Below, piece by piece: positions 55,421 to 63,529 of a stretch of 64,000 nucleotides of DNA. Position 1 is the stretch's first letter. Each line of letters starts with the position of its first letter. The notes beneath the pieces were generated by a model. It did not search any database, was not told the DNA's origin, and saw nothing but the letters and a program-made list of their open reading frames with translations. The position numbers and the translations under genes are program-made. The stretch spans positions 145,927 through 209,926 of the forward strand of contig NZ_QSDR01000002.1 in assembly GCF_003464085.1 (NCBI RefSeq), read 5' to 3'. This stretch comes from Clostridium sp. AM58-1XD. Its GTDB lineage: Bacteria > Bacillota > Clostridia > Lachnospirales > Lachnospiraceae.

Positions 55421-55930
55421 TCAATATGCGATATCTTTATAGCCGATTCGCTCAATCTCCTCATTCAGAAAGCCAACGCCAATTCCGTTATCATCATAGT
55501 CTTCACCGCCCCATGTCCTCGAAAAAAGCAAATAGATATACCGTCCTTTATCCCTATCCATTACAGAATCCCCAGGGACGACAATGGTCTCTAACGTGAC
55601 TGCCTGCAGGAGTGCCTCTTTCGTTTCAATTTCCGGCCACCATTCTGCGAGCTCCTTCTCGTCATCAGGCCCCCAGGCAAAGCGTTCTTCCTCATTGTAG
55701 TAAACAATCAGCGATTCAATCAGTTTCGATTGCAGCTCCGACCATTTTTCTATAAAATATTGAAATGCCTCACGCTGCTTTTCTGTAATCCCGCCTTCCC
55801 CGTTGTCTGGCTCTATCTCCAAGTCTATGGCGTATAAGGTTCCACCAAAATCAAGAGCTTTCTTCCCTCGCCACACACTGTAGTAATCATCACCATCTTT
55901 GGTTAATTCGCCGAATACCAAATCCATCAT
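55421..55930 (-). CDS. Hypothetical immunity-like protein (DUF6985/DUF2004-like)
   Basis: This acidic protein of about 169 residues begins MMDLVFGELTKDGDDYYSVW, with an early GGTLYAIDLEIEPDNGE strand. This N-terminal pattern is shared by DUF6985/DUF2004-type proteins found beside contact-dependent toxins. The chain ends EIERIGYKDIAY. GGGG lies eight bases before the first ATG. It is separated from the previous small gene by only three bases. The family assignment is tentative. Confidence 0.6.
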   Translation of the reverse strand: MMDLVFGELTKDGDDYYSVWRGKKALDFGGTLYAIDLEIEPDNGEGGITEKQREAFQYFIEKWSELQSKLIESLIVYYNEEERFAWGPDDEKELAEWWPEIETKEALLQAVTLETIVVPGDSVMDRDKGRYIYLLFSRTWGGEDYDDNGIGVGFLNEEIERIGYKDIAY

Positions 55931-55965
55931 GGCCTCATCCCCTTTCACAATCCACATTGATTAAA

Positions 55966-56394
55966 TTATATCGCTTCCCCAACGCCTTCCAGGACGGACA
56001 TCAGGCTTGCATATGAGGCTTCACTTGCCGCCCCATAAAGCATCTGCAGTTCCCTATCCCCATGCAGTTCCCGATCTCCACAGTCCATAACGGCCACCAT
56101 ATTGTCCGGCTCATTGCTATAGAGAGTAATACGCATGCCGCAAAGCCAGTTTGTCATTTCAAAAGGAAGCTTCGTGAGCTTAGACTGAATCAGCCCCAGC
56201 TCCTCCTCTGTCAGCCAGTAGAATTCTTCCGGATTATATTCAAAGGTAAAGACACCCTCATAAGCCAGCGTGGCAGACAAAAACTCGCTGGTTGTGGGCG
56301 TGCAAAGGGCCCAGTTTTTATCATCCTCCGTATATCCCTCCAATGTATCCACTGCGTAAAGCGGCTTGAACATTTCCCAAAAAGCTGATATCAT
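55966..56394 (-). CDS. Hypothetical immunity-like protein
   Basis: This 142-residue protein has AYEGVFTFEYNPEEFYWLTE in the middle and an acidic surface. No known family recognised. A strong GAGGAGGATATT ribosome binding site precedes the ATG. It lies 35 bases upstream of the next minus-strand gene in the set. Position, size and acidity fit an immunity protein in a toxin-defence cassette; no toxin gene is seen within the window. Confidence 0.55.
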   Translation of the reverse strand: MISAFWEMFKPLYAVDTLEGYTEDDKNWALCTPTTSEFLSATLAYEGVFTFEYNPEEFYWLTEEELGLIQSKLTKLPFEMTNWLCGMRITLYSNEPDNMVAVMDCGDRELHGDRELQMLYGAASEASYASLMSVLEGVGEAI

Positions 56395-56411
56395 AATATC
56401 CTCCTCATTTT

Positions 56412-57041
56412 CTATCCATTGTCAGCTCCTGTACGCCGAAATAGGAGCCCCTTCTTCCCCTCGGTTATGGGCTGGATATCATATATGGAATCCTCATAGT
56501 GCGCCCCAAGCTCCTCCACGATGGCAAAAGGCCAGGCGTTCGGGAATCCTCCCTGTGCCAGTTCCACAAGGCCGGCTGAGTCATCCTCAATTTCCAGGCC
56601 CGTCTGTATAGCCCTGACAGGCGGGAATTGCCATATCCTTTTGGAGAATCCTAGAAGTTCCTCAATTCTTTCTTCCTTAAAACTGACCGGATATCCTTTC
56701 GCCAGGACATCTGATTCCGGTATGATGATTTCATGGGTAAACTCCCCGTCCTCCGGATAATCGTTCATCCAGAATCCCCTCACCTCTGAATAGCTGCCGA
56801 ATTGATACACCGCCTGCTTATAATCATGTGAATGGTGCTCTGTGAATCCGAGGTTAAAATCCTCTTCCAGCTTCCGTTGGTTCCATTCGATGGTTTCTTC
56901 CAGTGAATCTTTCTCAAATCCCCAATAGCCGAATAGGAATTTCATTCCCGCTTCATCAAGCATGGTATAGAAATCCTTCACAAATGTGGGATAAAGCTCA
57001 TCCCTTCTGAACTGGACCGATAGATTGAAATACGCCGGCAT
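56412..57041 (-). CDS. Hypothetical immunity-like protein
   Basis: This 209-residue protein begins PAYFNLSVQFRRDELYPTFV and has KFLFGYWGFEKDSLEETIEW. The set of Trp/Phe-rich beta strands with acidic loops resembles immunity proteins of the Imm class. GGGGG precedes the ATG. It is the first of the three closely spaced minus-strand genes reaching down to 55.4 kb. The cognate toxin is not identified. Confidence 0.55.
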   Translation of the reverse strand: MPAYFNLSVQFRRDELYPTFVKDFYTMLDEAGMKFLFGYWGFEKDSLEETIEWNQRKLEEDFNLGFTEHHSHDYKQAVYQFGSYSEVRGFWMNDYPEDGEFTHEIIIPESDVLAKGYPVSFKEERIEELLGFSKRIWQFPPVRAIQTGLEIEDDSAGLVELAQGGFPNAWPFAIVEELGAHYEDSIYDIQPITEGKKGLLFRRTGADNG

Positions 57042-57127
57042 ACCGCTGCCCCCTTCCGTTCTTTTATAGGATAAATTATATCATATGGCGGGTTTGTGCG
57101 GCAACTGGAAGGTGGGCGGAAAAACCG

Positions 57128-57156
57128 TTGTGGAATCCAGATGTACATGCTATACT
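57128..57156 (+). promoter_or_regulatory. Predicted promoter for the 57.2 kb gene
   Basis: TTGTGG (57128-57133) and TATACT (57151-57156) are 17 bases apart in the divergent gap upstream of the 68-residue gene. The match is moderate. Confidence 0.45.
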
Positions 57157-57210
57157 TTTATAAGCTGATCGTGCCGTATAAACAATCGGAAGATACAGAG
57201 GAGTGTTGGC

Positions 57211-57417
57211 TTGCATATAGAAAAAAGTGGTAAAGTGAAACTTCCTCACCAATATAGAAATTGGGAGGTTGAAATTTGTGGAGATTCAGACGATACTGGT
57301 GGATTTTATCTCATAATATTTCATGATAAAGAACAATTACTTTATTGGGACACAACAGAAGCTGGAATATTACAGCAAATTATAAATGATGATTTTGAAA
57401 TAGAATGGTTTGCATGA
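57211..57417 (+). CDS. Small hypothetical protein (immunity-like)
   Basis: This 68-residue acidic protein starts at a TTG with GAGGAG upstream. It reads HIEKSGKVKLPHQYRNWEVE and ends DDFEIEWFA. The Trp pair and short beta strands suit a small immunity or antitoxin-type protein. The sequence is AT-rich. No family recognised. It shares the plus strand with the acetyltransferase gene 68 bases on. Confidence 0.5.
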   Translation: MHIEKSGKVKLPHQYRNWEVEICGDSDDTGGFYLIIFHDKEQLLYWDTTEAGILQQIINDDFEIEWFA

Positions 57418-57485
57418 TTTTCGCTCTTGCCGAAGTACCAGGCCAATCTTAGTCTTGTAAATTAAAATTTGTGAGGTGAAGCTGT

Positions 57486-58103
57486 TTGATTGAAATAAAA
57501 GGAATTCGTAAAAATGATTATAAAAAGGCACAAAAATTTGCAATTCAAGGAATGCATTTAGATTGGTATATGGATAGCAAAGCAGTTTTGGCTTTGTACG
57601 CAAAATATTTTTGGTATATGGAATTGAATCGTGCAACAAAAGTTTATGGTGCTTATGTTGATGATATTTTTGTGGGTGTTTTGATGGCTGAAATGAAGAA
57701 CGAACCGAAATGCTATCACAGCTTATCAAAAGCGGTTTATGTGAAGATATTCGATTGGCTTCAACATCTCATCGCAGGAAAAGGCGTTGGCGAATATGAC
57801 GAAGCAAATCATGATATGTATAATTCCTTCTGCCAAAAGAATAATCCAGATGGAGAAATTATTTTTCTTGCTGCCGACCCCGACTGCAAAGTTAAAGGTG
57901 TTGGAACAGCATTGTTGTCTGCATTTGAAGAAGATGAAAAAGAGAAGCTTGTTTATCTATATACAGATAATGCTTGTACTTATCAATTCTATGAGCATAG
58001 AGGCTTTGAACAGTCAGAGGAACGACAAGTTGTGCTTGATTTGGATAAAAAGCAAGTTCCTTTAACCTGTCTGCTTTATACAAAGAAAATTGCCGGAAAG
58101 TAA
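57486..58103 (+). CDS. GNAT-family N-acetyltransferase
   Basis: This 205-residue acetyltransferase has the acetyl-CoA binding loop CKVKGVGTALLSAFEEDEKE (motif A, about 140-158) followed by the motif B strand LVYLYTDNACTYQFYEHRGF. The acyl acceptor is unknown. The start appears to be TTG with GAGGTG upstream. Low GC and position in the immunity-gene island suggest recent transfer. Confidence 0.8.
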   Translation: MIEIKGIRKNDYKKAQKFAIQGMHLDWYMDSKAVLALYAKYFWYMELNRATKVYGAYVDDIFVGVLMAEMKNEPKCYHSLSKAVYVKIFDWLQHLIAGKGVGEYDEANHDMYNSFCQKNNPDGEIIFLAADPDCKVKGVGTALLSAFEEDEKEKLVYLYTDNACTYQFYEHRGFEQSEERQVVLDLDKKQVPLTCLLYTKKIAGK

Positions 58104-58153
58104 TAAGTGAATAAATTCCAATTTATCTAAGGAGTTAAAATACCGGAAACAAT

Positions 58154-58192
58154 AAAAGAGCCTTGGAGGAACCCTGCCCCCAAAGCTCTTTT
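58154..58192. terminator. Terminator between convergent genes
   Basis: AAAAGAGC (58154-58161) pairs with GCTCTTTT (58185-58192), with partial inner pairing CTTGG/CCCAA. It sits between the acetyltransferase gene and the convergent SSB-like gene and has T or A runs at both ends, so it may act both ways. Confidence 0.7.
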
Positions 58193-58195
58193 ACT

Positions 58196-58871
58196 TTATC
58201 CAATCCTGCCGATTTCAGAGCCGATCAGCGTCTCATAACGCAGCGTCTTCCCATTGGGCCCATCCTTGCGTTTGGTCTGGACCGAGGCCACGATACACAC
58301 GTATTCATCCGGGGCAAGCTGCGCCGCCCGTTCGCCGATAACGCCAAAGCAGGTCACCTTCGGGAAATTCGCCTTACCATTGTCCACCGTCTTAAGTGTC
58401 AGGATGGTCCCAATCGGGGACTGGTTCCTGGAAGGGATTCTGTATATGTTGACCACTTTCCCAAGGATACACACCTCATTACAGCTTTCCAGCTTACGGG
58501 TCCCGATATTCTTGATCCCAGTAAGGCGTTCCAGGTTCGTGGGTGCTTGCGCAGCTCATGGCCAACGATGTTCTGGTAATACTGTACCTGGCCATTTACA
58601 GTCCTACGTGTGGTCTGGACCATACCTTCGATACATACCGATAATTCCCTTGAGTAACATTGATAGCCTTCTCAATAGCATCCGCCACTTCACCATAAAA
58701 TACGACATTGGGATAATCCACCAGCTCCGTCCCGCTCCGGCCGGCAGCCACCGTAAGGGAAATTACATCGTTCTTGGGACGGAATTTATGGACCACGCTG
58801 CCGATGAGCTTCATTGTATTGATGGTCTTCTCTTCAGTCTCTTTTACTACGATAACATCCTGATTATTCAT
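58196..58871 (-). CDS. Single-stranded DNA-binding-like OB-fold protein of a mobile element, two frameshifts
   Basis: Three overlapping reading frames form one protein of about 225 residues. It begins MNNQDVIVVKETEEKTINTM and has two similar OB-like halves, NTMKLIGSVVHKFRPKNDVI and CILGKVVNIYRIPSRNQSPI. One base is missing near 58638-58640 and one A near 58547-58548; restoring both makes the chain continuous through EGMVQTTRRTVNGQVQYYQN. The likely role is binding single-stranded DNA during element transfer or replication. AAGGAGG precedes the start codons. Two indels in one gene hint at either low-quality sequence or decay. Confidence 0.65.
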
Positions 58872-58948
58872 CATGATAGGGTCCTCCTTATATTTGAGTG
58901 AGGTATTGCACTGTAACAGTATGTCAGAATCCTATCCGCAAACAGGAA

Positions 58949-58972
58949 AAGCCCTGGCTCACGCCAGGGCTT
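58949..58972 (-). terminator. Terminator downstream of the ATPase remnant
   Basis: AAGCCCTGGC pairs perfectly with GCCAGGGCTT around a TCAC loop. Read on the minus strand it is followed by TTTT. It lies between the ATPase remnant and the SSB-like gene. Confidence 0.75.
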
Positions 58973-59010
58973 CCACGAAAATCAGAAGCTTATGATTTGT
59001 ACTTCCCCGC

Positions 59011-60220
59011 TCACAGCCGTGCCATTGCGGCCCTTTCAAGGCTCTCATTGGCGCTGGCCAGGAACACATGGTCGTAATCGTCCAGGTCCTTCTGTATGAG
59101 CCCGAACAGCAGCTGGCAGGATTCATCGTCCAGGCCATCCAGGTTATCCAGCATGAGGATACGGAACTGGTTCAGGGCATTGAACATGCTCACATGCTCA
59201 TCAGCACATAGGCTGAGCGGAGCTGTTCCCCTTTGCTGAGGGACTTGTAGCTTATCATCCCGCCCCCGGACTTATCCGCGAACAACACCTGGAACCCGTC
59301 GCTGGTATCCGTCACCATGTCATACCCAGGGAGTAGATCCCCCATCTTCCCGTTGCAGTAATCCTGCAGCGGCCGGATATGGTATTCCAGGACCTTCTGG
59401 CGCACGCCGCCCTTTGGGGACAGCTGCTCCAGGTAGAGCAGCTTTGCCTGATAATCCTTTTCCTGCTTCGCAATGGCTTCCCTCTTCCTTTCGAGGTCAT
59501 CCACTTCCTTATCAAGGGCTCCCTTCTTCATCTGTCTCTGGGAAACAATCTTCTGTTTTTCCTTGACACCAGCCTCCAGTTCTGACCGGATGCCGGTCTT
59601 GTCCGTGGAGCACACCAGCTTGCTGCTGATGGGGCATACGGGTTTCGCCAAGGCATCCAGAACCCTCCTCATGAAAGTAATGTCCTTCTCTGCAATCCCG
59701 ATGCTTGATTCCACTTCACGGAGCACATCCCTCTTGTCCTTGATTTCCTTCCTGATAGCCTCCTGCCCTGCTTTGGGCGGCGCCTTAACGGTCTTATACG
59801 CTTCAAGTGCCTGCTCAAGCGTCTCCATTGTCTTTGTATGCTTGTCATAAGACGCCTTCAGCTTTGTATAGGAAGCGGATTCAGCCGACAGCTTGCCAAT
59901 CTGCTGTGCGATCTCCTGCTGCTCCTTGTTGATTTCAGCCACAGAACGTAGGTATGTTCCCGGCGTATTTCACGGCCGCCTCTGCCTCCGCAAGGCCTCT
60001 CTTCCGTTCCGCCCTTGACGCAAAACACATGTCGTAGGCTTCTTGGATGTCCCCAAGCGTAATCCGCTCCGGGGCTTCCGGCAGGAGCATCCTCAGCTCC
60101 TTTTCCGCTTCCTCCTACAAGGAACTGAGGGACAATAATTTCTCAATGTCCATGTCGTTCTTTAAAAGGCCCTCATTCAGCAGATACCCTGCCAAGTCCG
60201 CGCCCATCATCTCCTTTTTC
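59011..60220 (-). pseudogene. Remnant of an SMC/Rad50-like ATPase from a mobile element
   Basis: The surviving part encodes a coiled-coil middle (INKEQQEIAQQIGKLSAESA, about 150 residues of Glu/Lys-rich repeats) and a C-terminal ATPase half with SLSKGEQLRSAYVLM as signature and ILMLDNLDGLDDES as Walker B. The N-terminal Walker A part is missing. Defects are an amber codon at 60117-60115, a shift near 59938, and another near 59190. The frames are otherwise conserved, so decay is recent. The 5' end meets an opposite-strand gene fragment near 60220, which marks a rearrangement junction. Confidence 0.65.
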
Positions 60221-60221
60221 C

Positions 60222-60672
60222 CTGAAGGAGGATTTCTTAGATAAGTATGCGGGGGAAATCCCGGAGCAGGACTTCTACTCTGCTTTTGCCGATAAGGTCA
60301 AGGAGATTGAGGATGAGGCAAGGGACGAGGACAAGGAAGTGGATGCCAATGTGATTGAGCGCCTGTCCGATGCCTTCAGTGACATCCAGGACGCGGCCAT
60401 CTCCTGCATGACCTACCAGGCGGAACACCTGATGGACCTGGTGGACGCCATCTGCGAGGGTGACTGAGACTCCGTGGGCAACATGCTTATGGACAGCTAC
60501 TTTGATAAAATCGAAGCCCAGCTCTCCCCTATTGAACGTGTGGCGGATTACCTGAACGATAAATTCGATCCGGAATGGCAGGCGGATTCAGAAGCAATCA
60601 AGGAATCCATCAAAGGCCATGGGCAATCAGGATGATTCCTACAGCTACATCGCCAATAGTGCCCAGAAATAA
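60222..60672 (+). pseudogene. Remnant of an unknown acidic helical protein
   Basis: An open plus-strand frame without a start reads KEDFLDKYAGEIPEQDFYSA and continues as an acidic helical protein (VIERLSDAFSDIQDAAISCM). An in-frame TGA at 60465-60467 interrupts it, after which the same frame continues VGNMLMDSYFDKIEAQLSPI. A further one-base insertion near 60617 precedes the end GNQDDSYSYIANSAQK and TAA. The 5' part is missing at the junction with the ATPase remnant. No family recognised. A terminator follows directly. Confidence 0.55.
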
Positions 60673-60775
60673 AACAACAGGCTGCTCTCCTATCTTTAAG
60701 AAGGCAGCCTGTGCTTTTTTCTTCATCACCCTTTTCCCACTGACACGGCCCCTATCCTGCGGCAGATAAAAACGC
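60665..60775 (+). repeat. Imperfect direct repeat, copy 1 (with partner at 63530-63620)
   Basis: The shared order is AAATAAAACAACAGGCTGC, a loop, GGCAGCCTGT, a TTTTTCTTCAT run, a pyrimidine-rich stretch and CCTGC-GCAG-TAAAAA. The partner copy lies about 2.87 kb away. The two flank a plus-strand block of small genes. Confidence 0.6.
60675..60723 (+). terminator. Terminator, first copy of a repeated 3' end
   Basis: AACAGGCTGC pairs with GCAGCCTGT around a 19-base loop, followed by six T. The hairpin and its flanks closely resemble the terminator at 63542-63585. Confidence 0.85.
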
Positions 60776-60914
60776 GAAAGGCAACATGGACGAGATTCCA
60801 GTAATATGGTAAAATGGGGTTAATATAGGAATTGGTTTTGGTTATTCAAAACAAATTATATTTCGTGTTGGAAGTATACCAGTACAAATCGGAAGTTGAA
60901 ATGGAGGTAAAATC

Positions 60915-61074
60915 ATGAATAATGAAGTCCAAGCTATTATTGAAAAAATTAAAGAAGTAAGAGATACATTTCGATAATAGAGATGAGGCAATAGAATTTC
61001 TAGTTGATGAAACTAAATTATCAAAAAAGGCATGTTCTACTGCTTACGATATTATTATGAAAATTGAAGATTAA
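60915..61074 (+). CDS. Small hypothetical protein, frameshifted
   Basis: From ATG 60915 (AATGGAGGTAAAATC upstream, a strong site) the chain reads NNEVQAIIEKIKEVRD and then meets a stop. Removing one base near 60964-60967 lets it continue HFDNRDEAIEFLVDETKLSK and IIMKIED, a helical acidic protein of about 52 residues. The family is unknown. It is followed 26 bases later by the nucleotidyltransferase gene and may be cotranscribed with it. Confidence 0.45.
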
Positions 61075-61100
61075 CTTAGAATTTATAGAGGAGAACTTGT

Positions 61101-61592
61101 ATGGCTAGAAAAGAAGCGACAACAAAAGAAGATTTGATGACTGTCATAGACCTATTGGAAAATGCAGGAATTACTTATTGGATTGACGGTGGTTGGGGCG
61201 TTGATATATTGGCAGGAAAACAAACAAGAGTTCATCGGGATATTGATGTAAATTTTGATTCTAAACATACAGAGAAATTGTTAAATCTGCTTTTTGAGTT
61301 TGGATATGAAGTAGATACTGATTGGAAACCTGTAAGAATAGAGTTATATAGCGAAAAACACGGTTATTTAGATATACACCCATTTGTCTTGAATAAGGAC
61401 GGAACTGCGAAACAAGCGAATTTAGAGGGCGGTTGGTATGAGTTTGAAAAAGACCTTTTTGGTAACGCTGTTTTTGAAGGAAAGACTATTCCATGTATAT
61501 CTGTAAAGGGGCAAAAAATCTTTCATTCAGGTTATGATTTAAGAGATAAGGATAAGCACGATATTTTAATCCTTGAAAATGTATCAGAATAA
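61101..61592 (+). CDS. Lincosamide-type nucleotidyltransferase (Lnu family-like)
   Basis: This 163-residue nucleotidyltransferase fold protein has ITYWIDGGWGVDILAGKQTR (the GG..D loop, about residue 29) and VHRDIDVNFD (the second Asp pair), then YLDIHPFVL and a C-terminal IFHSGYDL. Order, spacing and length agree with Lnu(A)/Lnu(C)-type enzymes that adenylylate lincosamides such as clindamycin; the comparison is from memory, without alignment. A GGAG site precedes ATG 61101. Low GC marks it as acquired. Other small-molecule substrates remain possible. Confidence 0.75.
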   Translation: MARKEATTKEDLMTVIDLLENAGITYWIDGGWGVDILAGKQTRVHRDIDVNFDSKHTEKLLNLLFEFGYEVDTDWKPVRIELYSEKHGYLDIHPFVLNKDGTAKQANLEGGWYEFEKDLFGNAVFEGKTIPCISVKGQKIFHSGYDLRDKDKHDILILENVSE

Positions 61593-61669
61593 TTTGTAGT
61601 ATTGCAAATTTCAGTTTGTAGGGGAGCTGAACGAAGCGACAAATCGGAATTGATGGAGGTAAAAACAAT

Positions 61670-62062
61670 ATGAAACATAAAGTTAAAATAACTGTCATTG
61701 ATAAAAAACTTTATACTGAATTGCAACAACAATATTGCCATGACCCCAATTCGGGTATCTGTCCTTGCTATAATGTCGGAGATGAATTTGTATTTTATCG
61801 TGATGATGAAAGAGATGATTTCTGGCATATGGGTTTGAATACGTTAATTAAGACCAGTGGTAATGCAGATACAGTTGCAGGCGGACCTAAAATGCCATTT
61901 TGTTCCGAAGCATGGGACGCTATTTCACGTTATATTTATACCGGACTTCAAGGCGGCTCTATCATGAAAGGTTGGATGAGAGAAGAAAACACCATGATTA
62001 CCTGCTGCTCGGACGGAACAAGGCCTGTAATTTTCAAAATTGAGCGAATTGACTACGAATAA
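61670..62062 (+). CDS. TIGR04076-family protein
   Basis: This 130-residue protein matches the TIGR04076 pattern: SGICPCYNVGDEFVFYRDDE, MPFCSEAWDAISRYIYTGLQ, and the tail TCCSDGTRPVIFKIERID. Conserved Cys residues suggest metal binding or redox function; the family has no confirmed role. GGAGG lies upstream; ACAAATCGGAA-TTGA-TGGAGGTAAAA also occurs before the 60.9 kb gene, so both leaders come from one source. Confidence 0.82.
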   Translation: MKHKVKITVIDKKLYTELQQQYCHDPNSGICPCYNVGDEFVFYRDDERDDFWHMGLNTLIKTSGNADTVAGGPKMPFCSEAWDAISRYIYTGLQGGSIMKGWMREENTMITCCSDGTRPVIFKIERIDYE

Positions 62063-62115
62063 AAATCTGGGACTTTCAGTTTATGCAACCGGAACACAGA
62101 CCATTAGGAGGAAAA

Positions 62116-62459
62116 ATGATTTTATACAGACCTGTTGGCTCAAAAGAATTGGAGCTGATAAAGAAAAGCAATTATCGCAGATTCCACCGAGATTAGCGGA
62201 ACAGCCTATTTTTTATCCAGTCCTGAACGAACAGTACGCAACGGAGATTGCTTCCAGCTGGAATGTAAAATATAATGAGGACCACAGAGGTTATGTCACA
62301 AAGTTTGAGGTAGACGACCAATATTGCGGACAGTTTGAAGTCCATCAGGTCGGGGGCCCGCACCATAAGGAGTTATGGGTCCCAGCCGAAAAACTGGATG
62401 AATTTAATGAGCATATCATTGGTGTAATACATATCATCAGTGAATTTTCAGATATATAA
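62116..62459 (+). CDS. Small protein of the ADP-ribosylation/crystallin J1-annotated type, frameshifted
   Basis: From ATG 62116 (AGGAGG upstream) it reads MILYRPVGSKELELIKKSNY and then stops. One C is missing near 62184-62186; restoring it joins the chain to PPRLAEQPIFYPVLNEQYAT and on to VPAEKLDEFNEHIIGVIHII, about 114 residues. The MILYRPxG start and the QPIFYPVLN segment are typical of a family often annotated as ADP-ribosylation/crystallin J1. The catalytic role is not established. An upstream open frame reaching the same 3' end is an artefact. Confidence 0.68.
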
Positions 62460-62516
62460 TACCGTATCTTATAAGTTCCAGCCGGAATTATGACAACTAA
62501 GGAAAGGGAAACTATT

Positions 62517-62927
62517 ATGGCAGAGACATTAAGCAATGTAACACCGTGGCCTGAGAAAATCATGAAAACTTACCAATGGCTGGATGAATACTTACAAAAG
62601 CAGCCTTCTACAGAAAAAGAATTTCAGCCTGCATGGCAAGCGTACAAGTATCTGCTGTGTAGCAAGATGTACGCCTACATCGGCATTGACGACAGAAACA
62701 GACGTCCTATTATTACCTTGAAACTGGAACCTGCCTTCAGTGATATGCTGCGTAGCAAGTATGAGGATATCGTGCCAGGCTACTATATGAATAAGATACA
62801 TTGGAGCACAGTATATCTTGATGGTGACGTGCCGCAAGATGTAGTTACAGATATTGTGTATGCTTCCTATAAATTGGTACGTTCGTCGTTAAGTAAAAAG
62901 GCGCAACAAGGAATACCGGAAAAGTAA
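62517..62927 (+). CDS. MmcQ/YjbR-family protein
   Basis: This protein of about 136 residues is of the MmcQ/YjbR (DUF419) fold, a double-wing DNA-binding-like domain with unknown biological function. It shows FSDMLRSKYEDIVPGYYMNK and HWSTVYLDGDVPQDVVTDIV, then VYASYKLVRSSL near the C-terminus. ATG 62517 was chosen for AAGGAAAGGG upstream; an earlier ATG nine codons up is also open. It is one of several small genes in this plus-strand block. Confidence 0.75.
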   Translation: MAETLSNVTPWPEKIMKTYQWLDEYLQKQPSTEKEFQPAWQAYKYLLCSKMYAYIGIDDRNRRPIITLKLEPAFSDMLRSKYEDIVPGYYMNKIHWSTVYLDGDVPQDVVTDIVYASYKLVRSSLSKKAQQGIPEK

Positions 62928-63025
62928 AAACCGCTTCTCCGATATTAGATACAAATGACAATTTTCAGTTTTATCTGAGCCTTGAACAGCATGTAAACAG
63001 AACTCATCTTTTTAAAGGAGCGCTT

Positions 63026-63457
63026 ATGTTATACCTATTGGTCTTGACTGACCCTGAATTATCTTATGGTAATTATTCAGAGGATTTTTACATTGGCCTG
63101 TTTGAAACCGAACAACAGGCTGAGGATACTGCCCAGCATTATCTTAAATATATAAAAGGCTTCTGCGATTTTCCCTGTACATACCGTATTGTGAAGAAAG
63201 ACGTTATTAGCGAGTTCAACAGTAGGATATCTGATTACTTATGGACGGTACAGGGATGGAATACAAATGAAGACCTAGATGAGATAGACATCATCGAAAG
63301 CCCATGCTTCCTCACAGAAGAACAGGCAGACGCAGAGCTTCCGGTCATGAAGAAGAAATACCAACGGGCAGAATGGACTGTAACCAGATGGAAATTAGGC
63401 GCTTTGAAATGGCATGAAGGTTTTGTCAGAATGGTCGATGGCGAGCCTGTGAACTAA
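63026..63457 (+). CDS. Hypothetical protein (immunity-like)
   Basis: This 143-residue acidic protein starts MLYLLVLTDPELSYGNYSED and contains YIGLFETEQQAEDTAQHYLK. The ending KWHEGFVRMVDGEPVN is well ordered. AAAGGAGCGCTT precedes the ATG. No family recognised. Like its neighbours it is small, acidic and plus-strand, and it is followed directly by a terminator that is a near copy of the one at 60.7 kb. Confidence 0.55.
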   Translation: MLYLLVLTDPELSYGNYSEDFYIGLFETEQQAEDTAQHYLKYIKGFCDFPCTYRIVKKDVISEFNSRISDYLWTVQGWNTNEDLDEIDIIESPCFLTEEQADAELPVMKKKYQRAEWTVTRWKLGALKWHEGFVRMVDGEPVN

Positions 63458-63529
63458 GAAGTCATTCCTTACATTCCATAAGCATTGATTGGCAGGATGC
63501 ATAGGCATCAAACCGCCTGCTAAAAGAAA

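Noticed and set aside
57060..57210. Small RNA gene in the gap upstream of 57.2 kb
   Set aside because: A moderate promoter is present but it is fully explained by the 68-residue gene; no hairpin and T-run ends a separate transcript.
60117..60467. Stop-codon recoding (TAG or TGA read through) in the element remnants
   Set aside because: Only one of each, in genes that also lack their 5' ends and carry shifts; no sign of a suppressor tRNA or a selenocysteine element. Decay explains it.
62040..62459. 139-residue protein starting at 62040
   Set aside because: Its first 50 residues come from the wrong frame. The real gene starts at 62116 with AGGAGG and is joined to the rest by one missing base.
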